A DNA stretch of 64,000 nucleotides from Antarctobacter sediminis (lineage in GTDB: Bacteria > Pseudomonadota > Alphaproteobacteria > Rhodobacterales > Rhodobacteraceae): contig NZ_JAHUZG010000002.1 of assembly GCF_019218285.1 (NCBI RefSeq), positions 1,240,001 through 1,304,000 on the forward strand, in the 5' to 3' direction. How positions within the stretch are numbered: the first letter of the stretch is position 1; every line of letters begins with the position of its first letter. The notes beneath the pieces are model-generated. The model saw only the letters and a program-made list of their open reading frames with translations. It made no database searches and was not told the origin of the DNA. Shown here in pieces: positions 45,137-53,002 of this stretch. Position numbers and translations under genes: made by a program.

Positions 45137-45850
45137 CTATTTGATCATGTTCTTCAGAGCGCCGCGGATGCGTTCATCCTCGCGCTCCATAAAGCTCTGG
45201 CCCAGTTCATAGGCGCGCTGGACTTCGACCATGCGGGCAACTTGCAGGATCGGATCCACGTTCGATGCCTCGACAAACCCCTGCATGACGCGCGGTTCCT
45301 CCACCGGTTCGAAACCGGCATCGCTGCGGAACATCAAACCGCCTTCGCGAACCATTCCTTTGGGGTCCAGTGGTCGCACGATGCCGACGCGACCGATTGG
45401 CCGACCTTCGCTGCTGATCGTCCCGTCGCGGGCAACGGCAAGATCAAGTGCTTGAGGCGGAACAAAAATCGGCGCACCGCTTTCGTCCAGAACCGCGTCG
45501 CCGTCAGTGGTGACCAACGTGCCTTCGGCGTTGGGGGTAAAGGCACCGGCCCGTGTCAGGCGCTGTCCCTGTGCGGTTTCCACAAGGAAGAAACCATCAC
45601 CTTCGATGGCGAGATCGTACAACCCGCCTGTCTGTTCCAGAGTGCCTTGCTTGAAGGACGTCGTGCCGATCCGACCGGCACCCATGGCAACCGCGGCCAT
45701 GCCGTCACCCTTGGCCACGTATTCCGAGAAGATCATGCCTTCCTGCCGGAATCCGGTGGTATTGGCATTGGCGATATTGTTGGCGATGACCTGCATCTCG
45801 CGCATCAGGCTGGTCTGGCGCGACAGGGCGGCGTAGCCGGCGGTTTCCAT
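45137..45850 (-). CDS. flgF: Flagellar proximal rod protein FlgF
   Basis: Rod protein. The 237-residue product has YAALSRQTSLMREMQVIANNIANANTTGFRQEG at the N-terminus, GLYDLAIEGDGFFLVETAQG, and the C-terminal VARMVEVQRAYELGQSFMEREDERIRGALKNM. FlgF rather than FlgG is chosen from length and the lack of the FlgG-type ending. It follows fliQ by 1 base. Confidence 0.92.
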   Translation of the reverse strand: METAGYAALSRQTSLMREMQVIANNIANANTTGFRQEGMIFSEYVAKGDGMAAVAMGAGRIGTTSFKQGTLEQTGGLYDLAIEGDGFFLVETAQGQRLTRAGAFTPNAEGTLVTTDGDAVLDESGAPIFVPPQALDLAVARDGTISSEGRPIGRVGIVRPLDPKGMVREGGLMFRSDAGFEPVEEPRVMQGFVEASNVDPILQVARMVEVQRAYELGQSFMEREDERIRGALKNMIK

Positions 45851-45851
45851 G

Positions 45852-46121
45852 TCAGCCTCCGGTGATTAGGGGAATGATCTGCCCTTGGAAAAACTCCACG
45901 AGCGTTCGGGTCATGAAACTCATCGAGATCCAGAAAACCGCGACAATGGCCAAGAGCTTTGGCACGAAGGTCAGCGTCATCTCCTGAATCGAGGTGAGCG
46001 CCTGAAAGAGGCCGACGCTGACACCCGCGATCAAGGCCGCCGAAAGGATCGGAACCGACGTGATCGTGGCGATCCAAAGACCCATCCGCAGGGTGTCGAA
46101 AAAGATGACCTCGTTCATCAT
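45852..46121 (-). CDS. fliQ: Flagellar export protein FliQ
   Basis: Small two-helix export gate component. The product of about 89 residues reads MMNEVIFFDTLRMGLWIATI, with helices near residues 13-38 and 52-76 and the family block LFQALTSIQEMTLTFVPKLLAI. An open frame extends upstream into fliE, but the family start fits ATG at 46121 or 46118. It lies between fliE and flgF. Confidence 0.93.
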   Translation of the reverse strand: MMNEVIFFDTLRMGLWIATITSVPILSAALIAGVSVGLFQALTSIQEMTLTFVPKLLAIVAVFWISMSFMTRTLVEFFQGQIIPLITGG

Positions 46122-46125
46122 GGCG

Positions 46126-46422
46126 TCAGACCGGCATCCGCAGGATTTCCTGGTAGGCCTCGACGACCTTGTCACGTACCGCGACAACGGTTTCCACGGC
46201 CAGTTCGGATTGGGCCAAAGCCTCGACCAGCGCATGGGGGTCGGCGTCACCGGTCATCGCGACTTTGGCGGTTTCCTCGGCGTGACGCAGCTGATCGGTG
46301 AATTCCTCCGTGACGCGGGCGAATTCCTTTTCAATCGGTGCAGCCGCCGGTTCCGGATCTGGCTGCATGGCGGGGCGAGAGGCCGCGTATTTCTGCGCGG
46401 CATACAGCGAACGGACATCCAT
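46126..46422 (-). CDS. fliE: Flagellar hook-basal body protein FliE
   Basis: Links the MS ring to the rod. The 98-residue product ends with the typical FliE block (about residues 58-98: GDADPHALVEALAQSELAVETVVAVRDKVVEAYQEILRMPV); the N-terminal half is variable and proline/alanine-rich. It lies between flgC and fliQ in the flgB operon. Confidence 0.9.
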   Translation of the reverse strand: MDVRSLYAAQKYAASRPAMQPDPEPAAAPIEKEFARVTEEFTDQLRHAEETAKVAMTGDADPHALVEALAQSELAVETVVAVRDKVVEAYQEILRMPV

Positions 46423-46453
46423 TCTGGTTTCCTTTCACAAATGAATCAGAGGG

Positions 46454-46843
46454 TTATCGGCGCAATAGATCCATGAGACTGCTCGACATCTGGCGTGTTT
46501 GGTCGAACATCTTCAGGTTCGCCTCGTAAGAGCGTTGGGCTTCGCGGGCATCGGCGATCTCGATCACAAGGTCGACGTTGGAACCAAGGTAGTTGCCGGT
46601 CTCATCGGCCAACGGATGCGATGGATCGTGGATCACCTCCAGATCGCTGCGGTCCAGCCGGACATCGCCGGGTTTGACCCCGGTGACATCCGTGCCAGTC
46701 GGCGTGACTTCGAAAGGCACGGTCTTGCGCCGGTATCCGGGCGTGTCGACGTTGGCGATATTCTCGGACAGGATGCGCAGGCGCGCCGCCTGAGCCTGCA
46801 TCCCGGTTGTGGTGACTTTCAGTGCGTTTGAAAAATCGCTCAT
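46454..46843 (-). CDS. flgC: Flagellar proximal rod protein FlgC
   Basis: The 129-residue product has the rod-family N-terminus SNALKVTTTGMQAQAARLRILSENIANVDTPGYRRKTVPF and the C-terminal block DLVIEIADAREAQRSYEANLKMFDQTRQMSSSLMDLLRR. Length is typical of FlgC. It lies 12 bases after flgB. Confidence 0.94.
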   Translation of the reverse strand: MSDFSNALKVTTTGMQAQAARLRILSENIANVDTPGYRRKTVPFEVTPTGTDVTGVKPGDVRLDRSDLEVIHDPSHPLADETGNYLGSNVDLVIEIADAREAQRSYEANLKMFDQTRQMSSSLMDLLRR

Positions 46844-46855
46844 CTCGTGCTCCGA

Positions 46856-47233
46856 TTATCCGCGGCCAAGGCTGGCGCGCAAAATGCTGAGGTTGCTGCG
46901 ATAAATGGCCAGGGCCCGGTCGTGTTCGCGCTTGGCGCCCACCGCTTTGACCATCTCCTGTTCCAGCGAGACGGTGTTGCCGTTCGGGTCCAGCACCTCG
47001 CGCCGTTCGGAAATATCCGCTGTCCGGCCCATGCTGCCGTTCAGGTGCTTGTCACGGGTCGCACGCTGACCCATCAACGGGTTGCGCAACGTTTCCTTGA
47101 AGTCCGGCAAATCGCGGGCCCGGTAACCGGGTGTATCCGCGTTTGCGATATTCTGTGCGCTGAAGGCCTGTTTTGTGCCTGCATGCCGCGCCATGGCCAT
47201 CGCCGTTCTGAAGACGTCCAGATTCTGGAACAT
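46856..47233 (-). CDS. flgB: Flagellar proximal rod protein FlgB
   Basis: The 125-residue product starts MFQNLDVFRTAMAMARHAGT and contains FSAQNIANADTPGYRARDLPDFK and the C-terminal MVKAVGAKREHDRALAIYRSNLSILRASLGRG. ATG at 47233 follows a GGAG site; an ATG ten codons earlier is within the promoter region. It is the first gene of the minus operon flgB-flgC-fliE-fliQ-flgF-flgG-flgA-flgH-fliL. Confidence 0.92.
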   Translation of the reverse strand: MFQNLDVFRTAMAMARHAGTKQAFSAQNIANADTPGYRARDLPDFKETLRNPLMGQRATRDKHLNGSMGRTADISERREVLDPNGNTVSLEQEMVKAVGAKREHDRALAIYRSNLSILRASLGRG

Positions 47234-47255
47234 CGGGGCTTCTCCCTCGATTGCT

Positions 47256-47270
47256 TCAATCAAGGCTTAA
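47256..47270. promoter_or_regulatory. CtrA-like box in the flgB/fliI divergent region
   Basis: On the minus strand TTAAGCCTTGATTGA fits TTAA-N7-TTAA with one mismatch. It lies 23 bases before the flgB ATG and 48 before the fliI ATG, so it could serve either unit. Confidence 0.4.
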
Positions 47271-47317
47271 CCGTGATTCCTTTAGAAACGGTTTGCGGAG
47301 AATGAACGGAGCGCACG

Positions 47318-48685
47318 ATGGATGAAGACATCAGCGGCCTGCGGGCCCGGATCGCCCAAATGCAACCGGTGCGCGCCGTGGGGCGCGTACATGCGGTCGA
47401 CGGCACCATCATCTGGGTGCGCGGCCTTGCCGAAAGCGCCTGTATCGGCGATCGGCTACGCCTGATGCACCCCGGGCACGTTCTGGGCGGAGAGGTCTTG
47501 CGCATTCGCGATGACCTTGTCGCCATGTTGCCGGATGAGGCCGCAGATGGTGTGTCGCGCGGGGATCGGGTTGCCGTGCTGGGTCCGCCGACCCTTGCAC
47601 CCTGTGACAGTTGGATCGGTCGGGTGATCGACGCCTATGGCCGCCCGTTGGATGGCGCGCCGATTGGACCGGGCAGGCATCGGCGGCCTTTCCGTGCCAG
47701 CCCGCCGCCCGCGGCCGCCCGGGGTCGGCTTGGAGAACGTCTGGGAACCGGACTTGCCGTTTTTGATACGCTTTTGCCCATCGTCCAAGGGCAACGGATC
47801 GGGCTTTTCGCCGGCTCCGGTGTCGGCAAGTCCCGGTTGTTGGCGCAATTGGCACAAGGGATGGACGCAGATGTCGTCGTTCTGGCGCTGGTCGGGGAAC
47901 GCGGTCGCGAAGTGCTTGATTTCGTGACAAGTGTTCTGGGGCCAGAGGGAATGGCCCGCAGCGTGGTCGTGGCTGCGACCTCTGATCGCTCGCCACTGGA
48001 ACGGCGGCGGTGCCCCCTGGCGGCGATGACCATCGCTGAACATTTTCGGGATCAGGGCAAACATGTTCTCTATCTTGCCGATTCCATCACCCGTTTTGCC
48101 GAGGCGCACCGCGAAGTTGCCATCGCTTCTGGCGAATTGCCGGCGCTGCGTGGACACCCGCCCTCGGTTGCGCATCAGATCATGCGCCTTGCCGAAAGGG
48201 CAGGGCCCGGTTTGAACGGGACCGGCGATATCACGGCGGTGTTCAGCGTCTTGGTCGCAGGCTCTGACATGGATGAACCGGTGGCGGATATCTTGCGTGG
48301 CGTTCTGGATGGGCACGTCGTTCTTGATCGCCAAATCGCCGAGCGTGGGCGTTTTCCGGCCATCGATCTGCTAAGATCGGTGTCGCGCAGTTTGCCCGAG
48401 GCGGCGAAGGACCATGAAAATGATATGATCCAAAGGGTGCGCGGATTGATGGGGGCCTATGCACGGTCGGAAACCATGGTGCGTGCCGGGCTCTATCGAG
48501 AGGGAGAGGATCCGCTGTTGGATCAGGCAATGCGGGTCTGGCCAGAGCTGGATGGGTTTCTGGCCGAGAAGTCGCCGGACGGCCCAACCGGAGCTTTTCA
48601 AAAGCTCGAATTGATCCTTCGGCGCAGTAACGCGGCCCCGGCCCGCCGTCCGGCGCCCGGCCGCGCTGTCGGACAAGCGAGGTGA
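47318..48685 (+). CDS. fliI: Flagellum-specific ATPase FliI
   Basis: Hexameric ATPase that energises substrate unfolding for flagellar export, related to F1-beta. The 455-residue product has the Walker A GLFAGSGVGKSRLLAQLA near residue 165, the block VVLALVGERGREV and the Walker B HVLYLADSITRFAEAHREV near 250. ERAGPGLNGTGDITAVFSVLVAGSDMDEPVAD is a typical FliI sequence. fliH and an adjacent fliJ are missing. It is convergent with the DUF1217 gene, stops 4 bases apart. Confidence 0.95.
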   Translation: MDEDISGLRARIAQMQPVRAVGRVHAVDGTIIWVRGLAESACIGDRLRLMHPGHVLGGEVLRIRDDLVAMLPDEAADGVSRGDRVAVLGPPTLAPCDSWIGRVIDAYGRPLDGAPIGPGRHRRPFRASPPPAAARGRLGERLGTGLAVFDTLLPIVQGQRIGLFAGSGVGKSRLLAQLAQGMDADVVVLALVGERGREVLDFVTSVLGPEGMARSVVVAATSDRSPLERRRCPLAAMTIAEHFRDQGKHVLYLADSITRFAEAHREVAIASGELPALRGHPPSVAHQIMRLAERAGPGLNGTGDITAVFSVLVAGSDMDEPVADILRGVLDGHVVLDRQIAERGRFPAIDLLRSVSRSLPEAAKDHENDMIQRVRGLMGAYARSETMVRAGLYREGEDPLLDQAMRVWPELDGFLAEKSPDGPTGAFQKLELILRRSNAAPARRPAPGRAVGQAR

Positions 48686-48689
48686 TCCG

Positions 48690-49898
48690 CTACGACCGCC
48701 CGATATTGATGGAGGACAGCAAGGTCAGCGCGACCTGGTTCGACGCGGTTCCGGCGGTCTGCGAGACCTGAGACTGAAGCAGGTAGCTGTGGATCACCTT
48801 GTTCAGGATTTCCGGGTTTTCCAGATCGGAAAACTCGGTGATCCCGAACCGGCTCTCGGCCTTTTCGGTGAGGATTTCCAACTGCTTGTCCAGATCGATC
48901 TGGCTAAACGCGGTAGGCAGGCCAAGCGCGGTCTGAAAAACGTCGCGCATCATTGTGTCACCAAGGACATTGTACCATTTGGTCGTGTTGGAGGATGACA
49001 ATGCGGCGAGGCTGGGCGCGGCGCGCTGAAAGCTGAGCGCCGTTCCGATGGCGGGGTCGACGTTGCTGACCGCCTCTTCGAACAACTGCCATTGATGACT
49101 ATCAATAATGTCCGAGGAAAAATCGTTTGCCTGAAGCGCGGTCGTCGGCTCGGTATCGAAACCGAATGCGCGGGACAATTCCCCAAGCCCCTTGTCCCCA
49201 AGGACATTGGCCAAGGCACCGGGGCCGCGGCCACCGTCCTCCAGAGCCTGTTTCAGCAGCGCCTTGCTGTTGATCCGGCTTTCGGCACCAAAAGCGCCAA
49301 GCGCAACCTTCAGAAGGTCGTCATCCGCAAGGAAATCATCGACCGATTCGACGGCGCCGATATTCTCTTCGAAATAGGCCTTGGTCGTTTCCAGAACCGC
49401 AAGCGTCTGCTCTTCCAGCGCGGCGGCGGCGGCTGGATCCGCAAGATACTCGGGTTCCGCCAACAAGGCATTCAGATCTGCGCGGACCTTGGTGTCATAG
49501 GCTGCGGTTATCCCTTCTGCAAAGCCTTCTTGCTGAAAGGGATAGTTGACCACCTCTGAAAAATCGAAGGCACTGGCCAATGCCACGTACCGTCCGTCAT
49601 TCAGCGTATTGGCAAGCGCGGTTTCATCCTCCGCGCCTTCGTTCAACACCCGTTTGATCAAGTAAGTGCTGTCTACCTGATCAGAGAGACCAAAGGCAGA
49701 AAGCGCGACATTGAGCAGGCGCCGATCATCGACAAGTTCGTCGCCCGAGGTGATGGTTCCGATCTTCTCGGCGAAATACTCTGTGTCGCGCGCGATTTCC
49801 GCACTGGCGTTGAAGGCGGTTCTCTGGGTCGACAAGGTCGATTGCAGAACCTGCCAGCCCACAAGCCCAGAGCCGGTGATCATCGGGGTGATGGCCAT
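48690..49898 (-). CDS. DUF1217-type flagellar-cluster protein
   Basis: The 402-residue product looks like tandem DUF1217 repeats: ALANTLNDGRYVALASAFDF (about residues 94-113) is echoed by ALANVLGDKGLGELSRAFGF (about 233-252). The pair AFGLSDQVDSTYLIKRVLNEG and AFGAESRINSKALLKQALEDG gives a second matching block. No signal peptide or membrane segment is present. Such proteins are encoded in flagellar clusters of alphaproteobacteria; the function is not established. It is last in the run flagellin, flaF, flbT, this gene, 9 bases after flbT. Confidence 0.75.
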   Translation of the reverse strand: MAITPMITGSGLVGWQVLQSTLSTQRTAFNASAEIARDTEYFAEKIGTITSGDELVDDRRLLNVALSAFGLSDQVDSTYLIKRVLNEGAEDETALANTLNDGRYVALASAFDFSEVVNYPFQQEGFAEGITAAYDTKVRADLNALLAEPEYLADPAAAAALEEQTLAVLETTKAYFEENIGAVESVDDFLADDDLLKVALGAFGAESRINSKALLKQALEDGGRGPGALANVLGDKGLGELSRAFGFDTEPTTALQANDFSSDIIDSHQWQLFEEAVSNVDPAIGTALSFQRAAPSLAALSSSNTTKWYNVLGDTMMRDVFQTALGLPTAFSQIDLDKQLEILTEKAESRFGITEFSDLENPEILNKVIHSYLLQSQVSQTAGTASNQVALTLLSSINIGRS

Positions 49899-49907
49899 GG
49901 CGCGCTC

Positions 49908-50321
49908 CTACTGCTGAGGGACCGGCCCGGAGGCCAGCAGGCGATCTTCACGCGGAATCAAGGCACGCAGCGCCTTGAGACATTGATAGAATTGGTCGCC
50001 AAGCAAAGCTTCCGTCGCCTGTGTCAGCAGGCGGCGGCTGTCCGCATCCACGAGGATCTGACTCAATTCCTCGATACGGGGCAGCAATTGCCGCCGCGCC
50101 TCATCGGCGTCGGCATCCCCGGTCAGAATCAGTTGTGCGTGATAGCAAAGCCGCCGAACCGGTGTCTTGGCCTCTTCGGGATGGATTGCATCCCGCAGGC
50201 GAAGGACATTGGCATTTGGCGTCACGATGGACAGGCGGCTGCGGCGGTCACCGTTTTCGATGACCGCACCGTTGATCAGCACGCGTTCGCGCGGGCCGAG
50301 TTTCAGGACAAGTCCACTCAT
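49908..50321 (-). CDS. flbT: Flagellin synthesis repressor FlbT
   Basis: In Caulobacter FlbT binds the flagellin mRNA leader and promotes its decay until the hook is complete. The 137-residue product has LVLKLGPRERVLINGAVIENGDRRSRLSIV, the block VLRLRDAIHPEEAKTPVRRLCYHAQLIL and QFYQCLKALRALIPREDRLL. Its start overlaps flaF by 4 bases. The flagellin gene is two genes upstream on the same strand. Confidence 0.93.
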   Translation of the reverse strand: MSGLVLKLGPRERVLINGAVIENGDRRSRLSIVTPNANVLRLRDAIHPEEAKTPVRRLCYHAQLILTGDADADEARRQLLPRIEELSQILVDADSRRLLTQATEALLGDQFYQCLKALRALIPREDRLLASGPVPQQ

Positions 50322-50695
50322 TTCTGTGTGCTCCTGCCGCTCAATCCTTTCAGGATCGCGGCGTTGATTTCCAGAAGCGGTCTGATGCGGGCCTTTTTCG
50401 ACAGAACCTGCGACGTGTGATGTTGCACGAATTCAGCAAGATAGAAGATGCGTGCGCGCAGTTCGGCTGGCAGGCCGTTTTCGCTATCGGCGACGTCGAC
50501 GGCAAGGGCGGTCCAGAGTCGTTGATTGTCATAAAGCGCTTCGACCAGGCGAGGATAGGCGCGTGGGCCAGCCTCGGCTGCGGCCTTGATACGATGTGTA
50601 ACCTTGGCGATCAGTTCGTATTCCGTGCCGCGCGGTGTCTGGGTCGAGCGGGCATTCTGGGCATAGGCCCGTTGTGCAAGAGTCTGGGCGTTCAC
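50318..50695 (-). CDS. flaF: Flagellin synthesis activator FlaF
   Basis: Partner of FlbT, needed for flagellin translation or export in Caulobacter. The 125-residue helical product has AYAQNARSTQTPRGTEYELIAKVTHRIKAA, the block LVEALYDNQRLWTALAVDVAD and the ending RPLLEINAAILKGLSGR, all typical of FlaF. It follows flagellin after about 75 bases with a hairpin between, and is coupled to flbT. Confidence 0.92.
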   Translation of the reverse strand: MNAQTLAQRAYAQNARSTQTPRGTEYELIAKVTHRIKAAAEAGPRAYPRLVEALYDNQRLWTALAVDVADSENGLPAELRARIFYLAEFVQHHTSQVLSKKARIRPLLEINAAILKGLSGRSTQK

Positions 50696-50733
50696 TTCAG
50701 AACCTTCTGGTTATGAGGATCAGGGATTGGGAT

Positions 50734-50759
50734 CCGGGGGCCGATTTTTCGGCCCCCGG
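50734..50759. terminator. Hairpin between flagellin and flaF
   Basis: CCGGGGGCCGA (50734-50744) pairs perfectly with TCGGCCCCCGG (50749-50759) around a TTTT loop. No T-run follows on the minus strand, so it may protect the flagellin mRNA 3' end or only partly terminate before flaF-flbT. Confidence 0.55.
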
Positions 50760-50771
50760 TTGTGTGCCGGA

Positions 50772-52082
50772 TTACCGGAACAGCGAGAGCAGGGACTGCG
50801 GTGCCTGGTTGGCGATCGAAAGCGCCTGGACACCCAGCTGCTGCTGAACTTGCAGGGCCTGCAGTCGGGCCGATGCTTCTTCCATGTCGGCGTCGACAAG
50901 GGTGCCGATGCCGGATTTCAGGGCGTCTGTCAGGCTGCTGACAAAATCAGCCTGGGTCTCGATGCGGCCCTGAGCGGAACCGAAAGCTGCGGCCGAGTCG
51001 ATGGCGGTCTGGATCAGACCTTCGATCTCGGTCAGAGCGGCGTCGACACCCGATTGGGTGGTGACGTCGATGTTGGACAGTTCCTCAAGACGACCGCCGA
51101 TGGTGGTGTCAGCTGCTGCGAACTCTTCGGTGAAGAGCGTGAAGGTATCAGCAGCTGCACCGGTGGCCGCGGTGATCTCGATCGCGTTGCCGTTGGCGGT
51201 AGCCACCGGGTTTGTCGCGTTGTCACCCAGTTGTTCGGTCACGTAGGTGTTGAACTTGTCTGCCAGAGCCGATGCAACATCCGCAGCGGTGTCACCGTCA
51301 CGTGCCACATAGGTGATGTCGCCATCCGACGTGTCCAACAGGTTGTCCAGCGCACCGCCGTCAGCGGAGATTACCAGCTGAAAGCCCGAGCCGGCTGCCA
51401 CTGCTTCGGTTGCGGACGAACCGAAGGTGACGGCGTCGGTATCTGCGGTCGGAGCTGCTGCACCGGCATAGGCCGTTGCGGTCTGAGTCGCGGTACCACC
51501 CTGAGCGATGATGTCGGTCGCCGCCGTCACCGCGGTTGCGGTGAAATCGATCGACGAGGCATCGGTGCCCAGATCCTGCTTTGCAACCGTGATGTCCGAC
51601 GCGGTCACGCCGCTTTCGGAACGGTCCAGCGAAGCGAGGACGTTGATGCTGCCGGAACCGGCGGCAGTGTCGGTGTTCGACAGCAGGTTCAGTCCGTTGA
51701 ACTGAGCGGCGCCAACGACAGCCGAAATCTGGTTGCGCAGGGCGTCAATGTCGGTCTGGATCTTTTCCCGGTCGACGTTTTCCTCCTGTGCGGCGACGAT
51801 CTTGCCCTTGATCTCGGTCAGCAGTTCAGTCGTGGTTTCCGCGGCCTGGCGGGCAACGGCGACGGTCGACTGGCCGAGGTTGAGGCTGTCGGAGATGCCC
51901 TTGAAGCCTTTGACATCGGCTTCCATCACCTTCGAGATCGCCCAGACGGCAGAGTTGTCCTTGGCGTTGGCCACGCTCTTGCCGGTCGAGATTTCCTTTT
52001 GCGTATCCGCGAGGCCGCTGTTGATCGACTTCAGGGTCTGAAGCGCCACCATGGCGCCGTTGTTCGTCAGGATGCTAGACAT
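50772..52082 (-). CDS. fliC: Flagellin
   Basis: Filament subunit. The 436-residue product has the flagellin N-terminal domain (SSILTNNGAMVALQTLKSINSGLADTQKEISTGKSVANAKDNSAVWAISK and DLNLGQSTVAVA-like sequence here SLNLGQSTVAVARQAAETTTELL) and the C-terminal domain ending DADMEEASARLQALQVQQQLGVQALSIANQAPQSLLSLFR. The centre (about residues 150-330) is rich in Ala, Thr, Asp and Gly, with no Lys-rich stretches, and makes the protein longer than many alphaproteobacterial flagellins. It is the only flagellin in the window. The leader of about 145 nt is structured. Confidence 0.96.
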   Translation of the reverse strand: MSSILTNNGAMVALQTLKSINSGLADTQKEISTGKSVANAKDNSAVWAISKVMEADVKGFKGISDSLNLGQSTVAVARQAAETTTELLTEIKGKIVAAQEENVDREKIQTDIDALRNQISAVVGAAQFNGLNLLSNTDTAAGSGSINVLASLDRSESGVTASDITVAKQDLGTDASSIDFTATAVTAATDIIAQGGTATQTATAYAGAAAPTADTDAVTFGSSATEAVAAGSGFQLVISADGGALDNLLDTSDGDITYVARDGDTAADVASALADKFNTYVTEQLGDNATNPVATANGNAIEITAATGAAADTFTLFTEEFAAADTTIGGRLEELSNIDVTTQSGVDAALTEIEGLIQTAIDSAAAFGSAQGRIETQADFVSSLTDALKSGIGTLVDADMEEASARLQALQVQQQLGVQALSIANQAPQSLLSLFR

Positions 52083-52228
52083 GGTTAGTCCTTGCTTTCA
52101 AAAGGCGCTTTGCGCCGGTTGCATTTGCCGTGAACGGCATCTCTGACGCCTTCTGACGTTTGCAGTCCGACCCCTTTGTCGGCCTGCGCCACCCGTCTTG
52201 GTGCGCCGCCAACTTGGCCTTTTGAATC
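52083..52228 (-). promoter_or_regulatory. Structured flagellin mRNA leader, likely FlbT target
   Basis: Between the CtrA-like box and the flagellin ATG three inverted repeats are visible: CCGAC/GTCGG (52167-52182), GCCGT/ACGGC (52127-52138) and GGCGC/GCGCC (52104-52116). The last is followed in the RNA by UUUU and lies about 20 bases before the start codon, like a small attenuator. FlbT is known to act on the flagellin leader in Caulobacter; target identity here is inferred. Confidence 0.5.
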
Positions 52229-52243
52229 CTAACGGAGCCCTAA
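52229..52243 (-). promoter_or_regulatory. CtrA-like box upstream of flagellin
   Basis: On the minus strand TTAGGGCTCCGTTAG fits TTAA-N7-TTAA with two mismatches, both A to G at the last base of each half. It lies about 147 bases before the flagellin ATG. Confidence 0.35.
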
Positions 52244-52281
52244 TCGCCCTCCTTCCAATCTGCTGGATTTGTTACAAATAC

Positions 52282-52629
52282 TCAGGCGCGCCGTTCCAGC
52301 CGGTTTGCACCAGAGGTTCCAATGGTCTGACGGCGGCCACTGGCATCATAGGTGTCGGTGGCGCGACGCACGCGGTTAAGGTCGCCGATCCGGGCCGCGA
52401 CATTGCGCAAACCGGCCATGGCTTGATCGAAAAGTTCCTGATTGCGCCGCAGGCCGTCACGAATTGGCGCGACCTCTTCGGCGTCCAGCGAACGATCAGC
52501 CAGATCCTCGGCAAGGCTTTGCTTTTCCTCCATCAAGTCTGCCAGGCGGTCGAAATCCCCGGCCAAAAGCGCGGCGCGTTCAGCTTCCAAAAGGATCGTC
52601 AGGCGTTTGGTGATTGGTTGTTCAGTCAT
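52282..52629 (-). CDS. flgN: FlgN-like flagellar chaperone
   Basis: FlgN-type chaperones bind the hook-filament junction proteins FlgK and FlgL before export. The 115-residue helical product (RLTILLEAERAALLAGDFDRLADLMEEKQSLAEDL; LRRNQELFDQAMAGLRNVAARIGDLNRVR) matches the FlgN pattern, including a leucine-rich first helix. Sequence conservation in this family is weak, so the name rests on size, pattern and position next to flgJ. Its start overlaps flgJ by 8 bases. Confidence 0.7.
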   Translation of the reverse strand: MTEQPITKRLTILLEAERAALLAGDFDRLADLMEEKQSLAEDLADRSLDAEEVAPIRDGLRRNQELFDQAMAGLRNVAARIGDLNRVRRATDTYDASGRRQTIGTSGANRLERRA

Positions 52630-52891
52630 TCACTCTCTCCTTGAGGGCGTTGAAAAGGGATTCGGCCAGACCGATTCCGCCGCTTTCGGCCATCTGTCGG
52701 GCCTGCTCCATCCGCATGAAGGACGCGAATTGATCCTCGCCCGTGCCGCCGCCGAAACCTTCGGGCGTTTCGCCTAGCTTGGCCGCCTTGAGCATTTCGG
52801 CAAGAAAGTTGGCCTCAAGTTCTTTTGCGGCTTCGCGCAGGACCTTGTCTTGGGGCGACGGCGTGGTTGCCAATGTCGTAGGAATTTCCAT
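52622..52891 (-). CDS. flgJ: Rod-binding protein FlgJ (N-terminal domain only)
   Basis: Rod-capping factor. The product of about 89 residues starts MEIPTTLATTPSPQDKVLRE and has the rod-binding pattern AAKELEANFLAEMLKAAKLGE, then DQFASFMRMEQARQMAESGGIGLAESLFNAL. It lacks the C-terminal muramidase domain of enterobacterial FlgJ, as is usual in alphaproteobacteria. ATG at 52891 has GGAG upstream; a TTG five codons earlier is less likely. It is divergent from fliK. Confidence 0.87.
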   Translation of the reverse strand: MEIPTTLATTPSPQDKVLREAAKELEANFLAEMLKAAKLGETPEGFGGGTGEDQFASFMRMEQARQMAESGGIGLAESLFNALKERVND

Positions 52892-52940
52892 TCGGTTTAT
52901 CTCCAATTCGACTCGCTGATCGTGATTTGGCCCGATCTCG

Positions 52941-52955
52941 GTAAAGAAGTGGTAA
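52941..52955. promoter_or_regulatory. CtrA-like box between flgJ and fliK
   Basis: GTAAAGAAGTGGTAA fits TTAA-N7-TTAA with two mismatches, one in each half, 47 bases before the fliK ATG and 49 before the flgJ ATG. Confidence 0.3.
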
Positions 52956-53002
52956 GGACCGGTGACCTAGGTTGCCCGGGTGGAAGAATTCCCGGAGCAC
53001 GC

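Noticed and set aside
50727-52088. 453-codon open frame antisense to flagellin
   Set aside because: The Gly/Val/Asp-rich product reflects the flagellin codon pattern; flagellin is certain.
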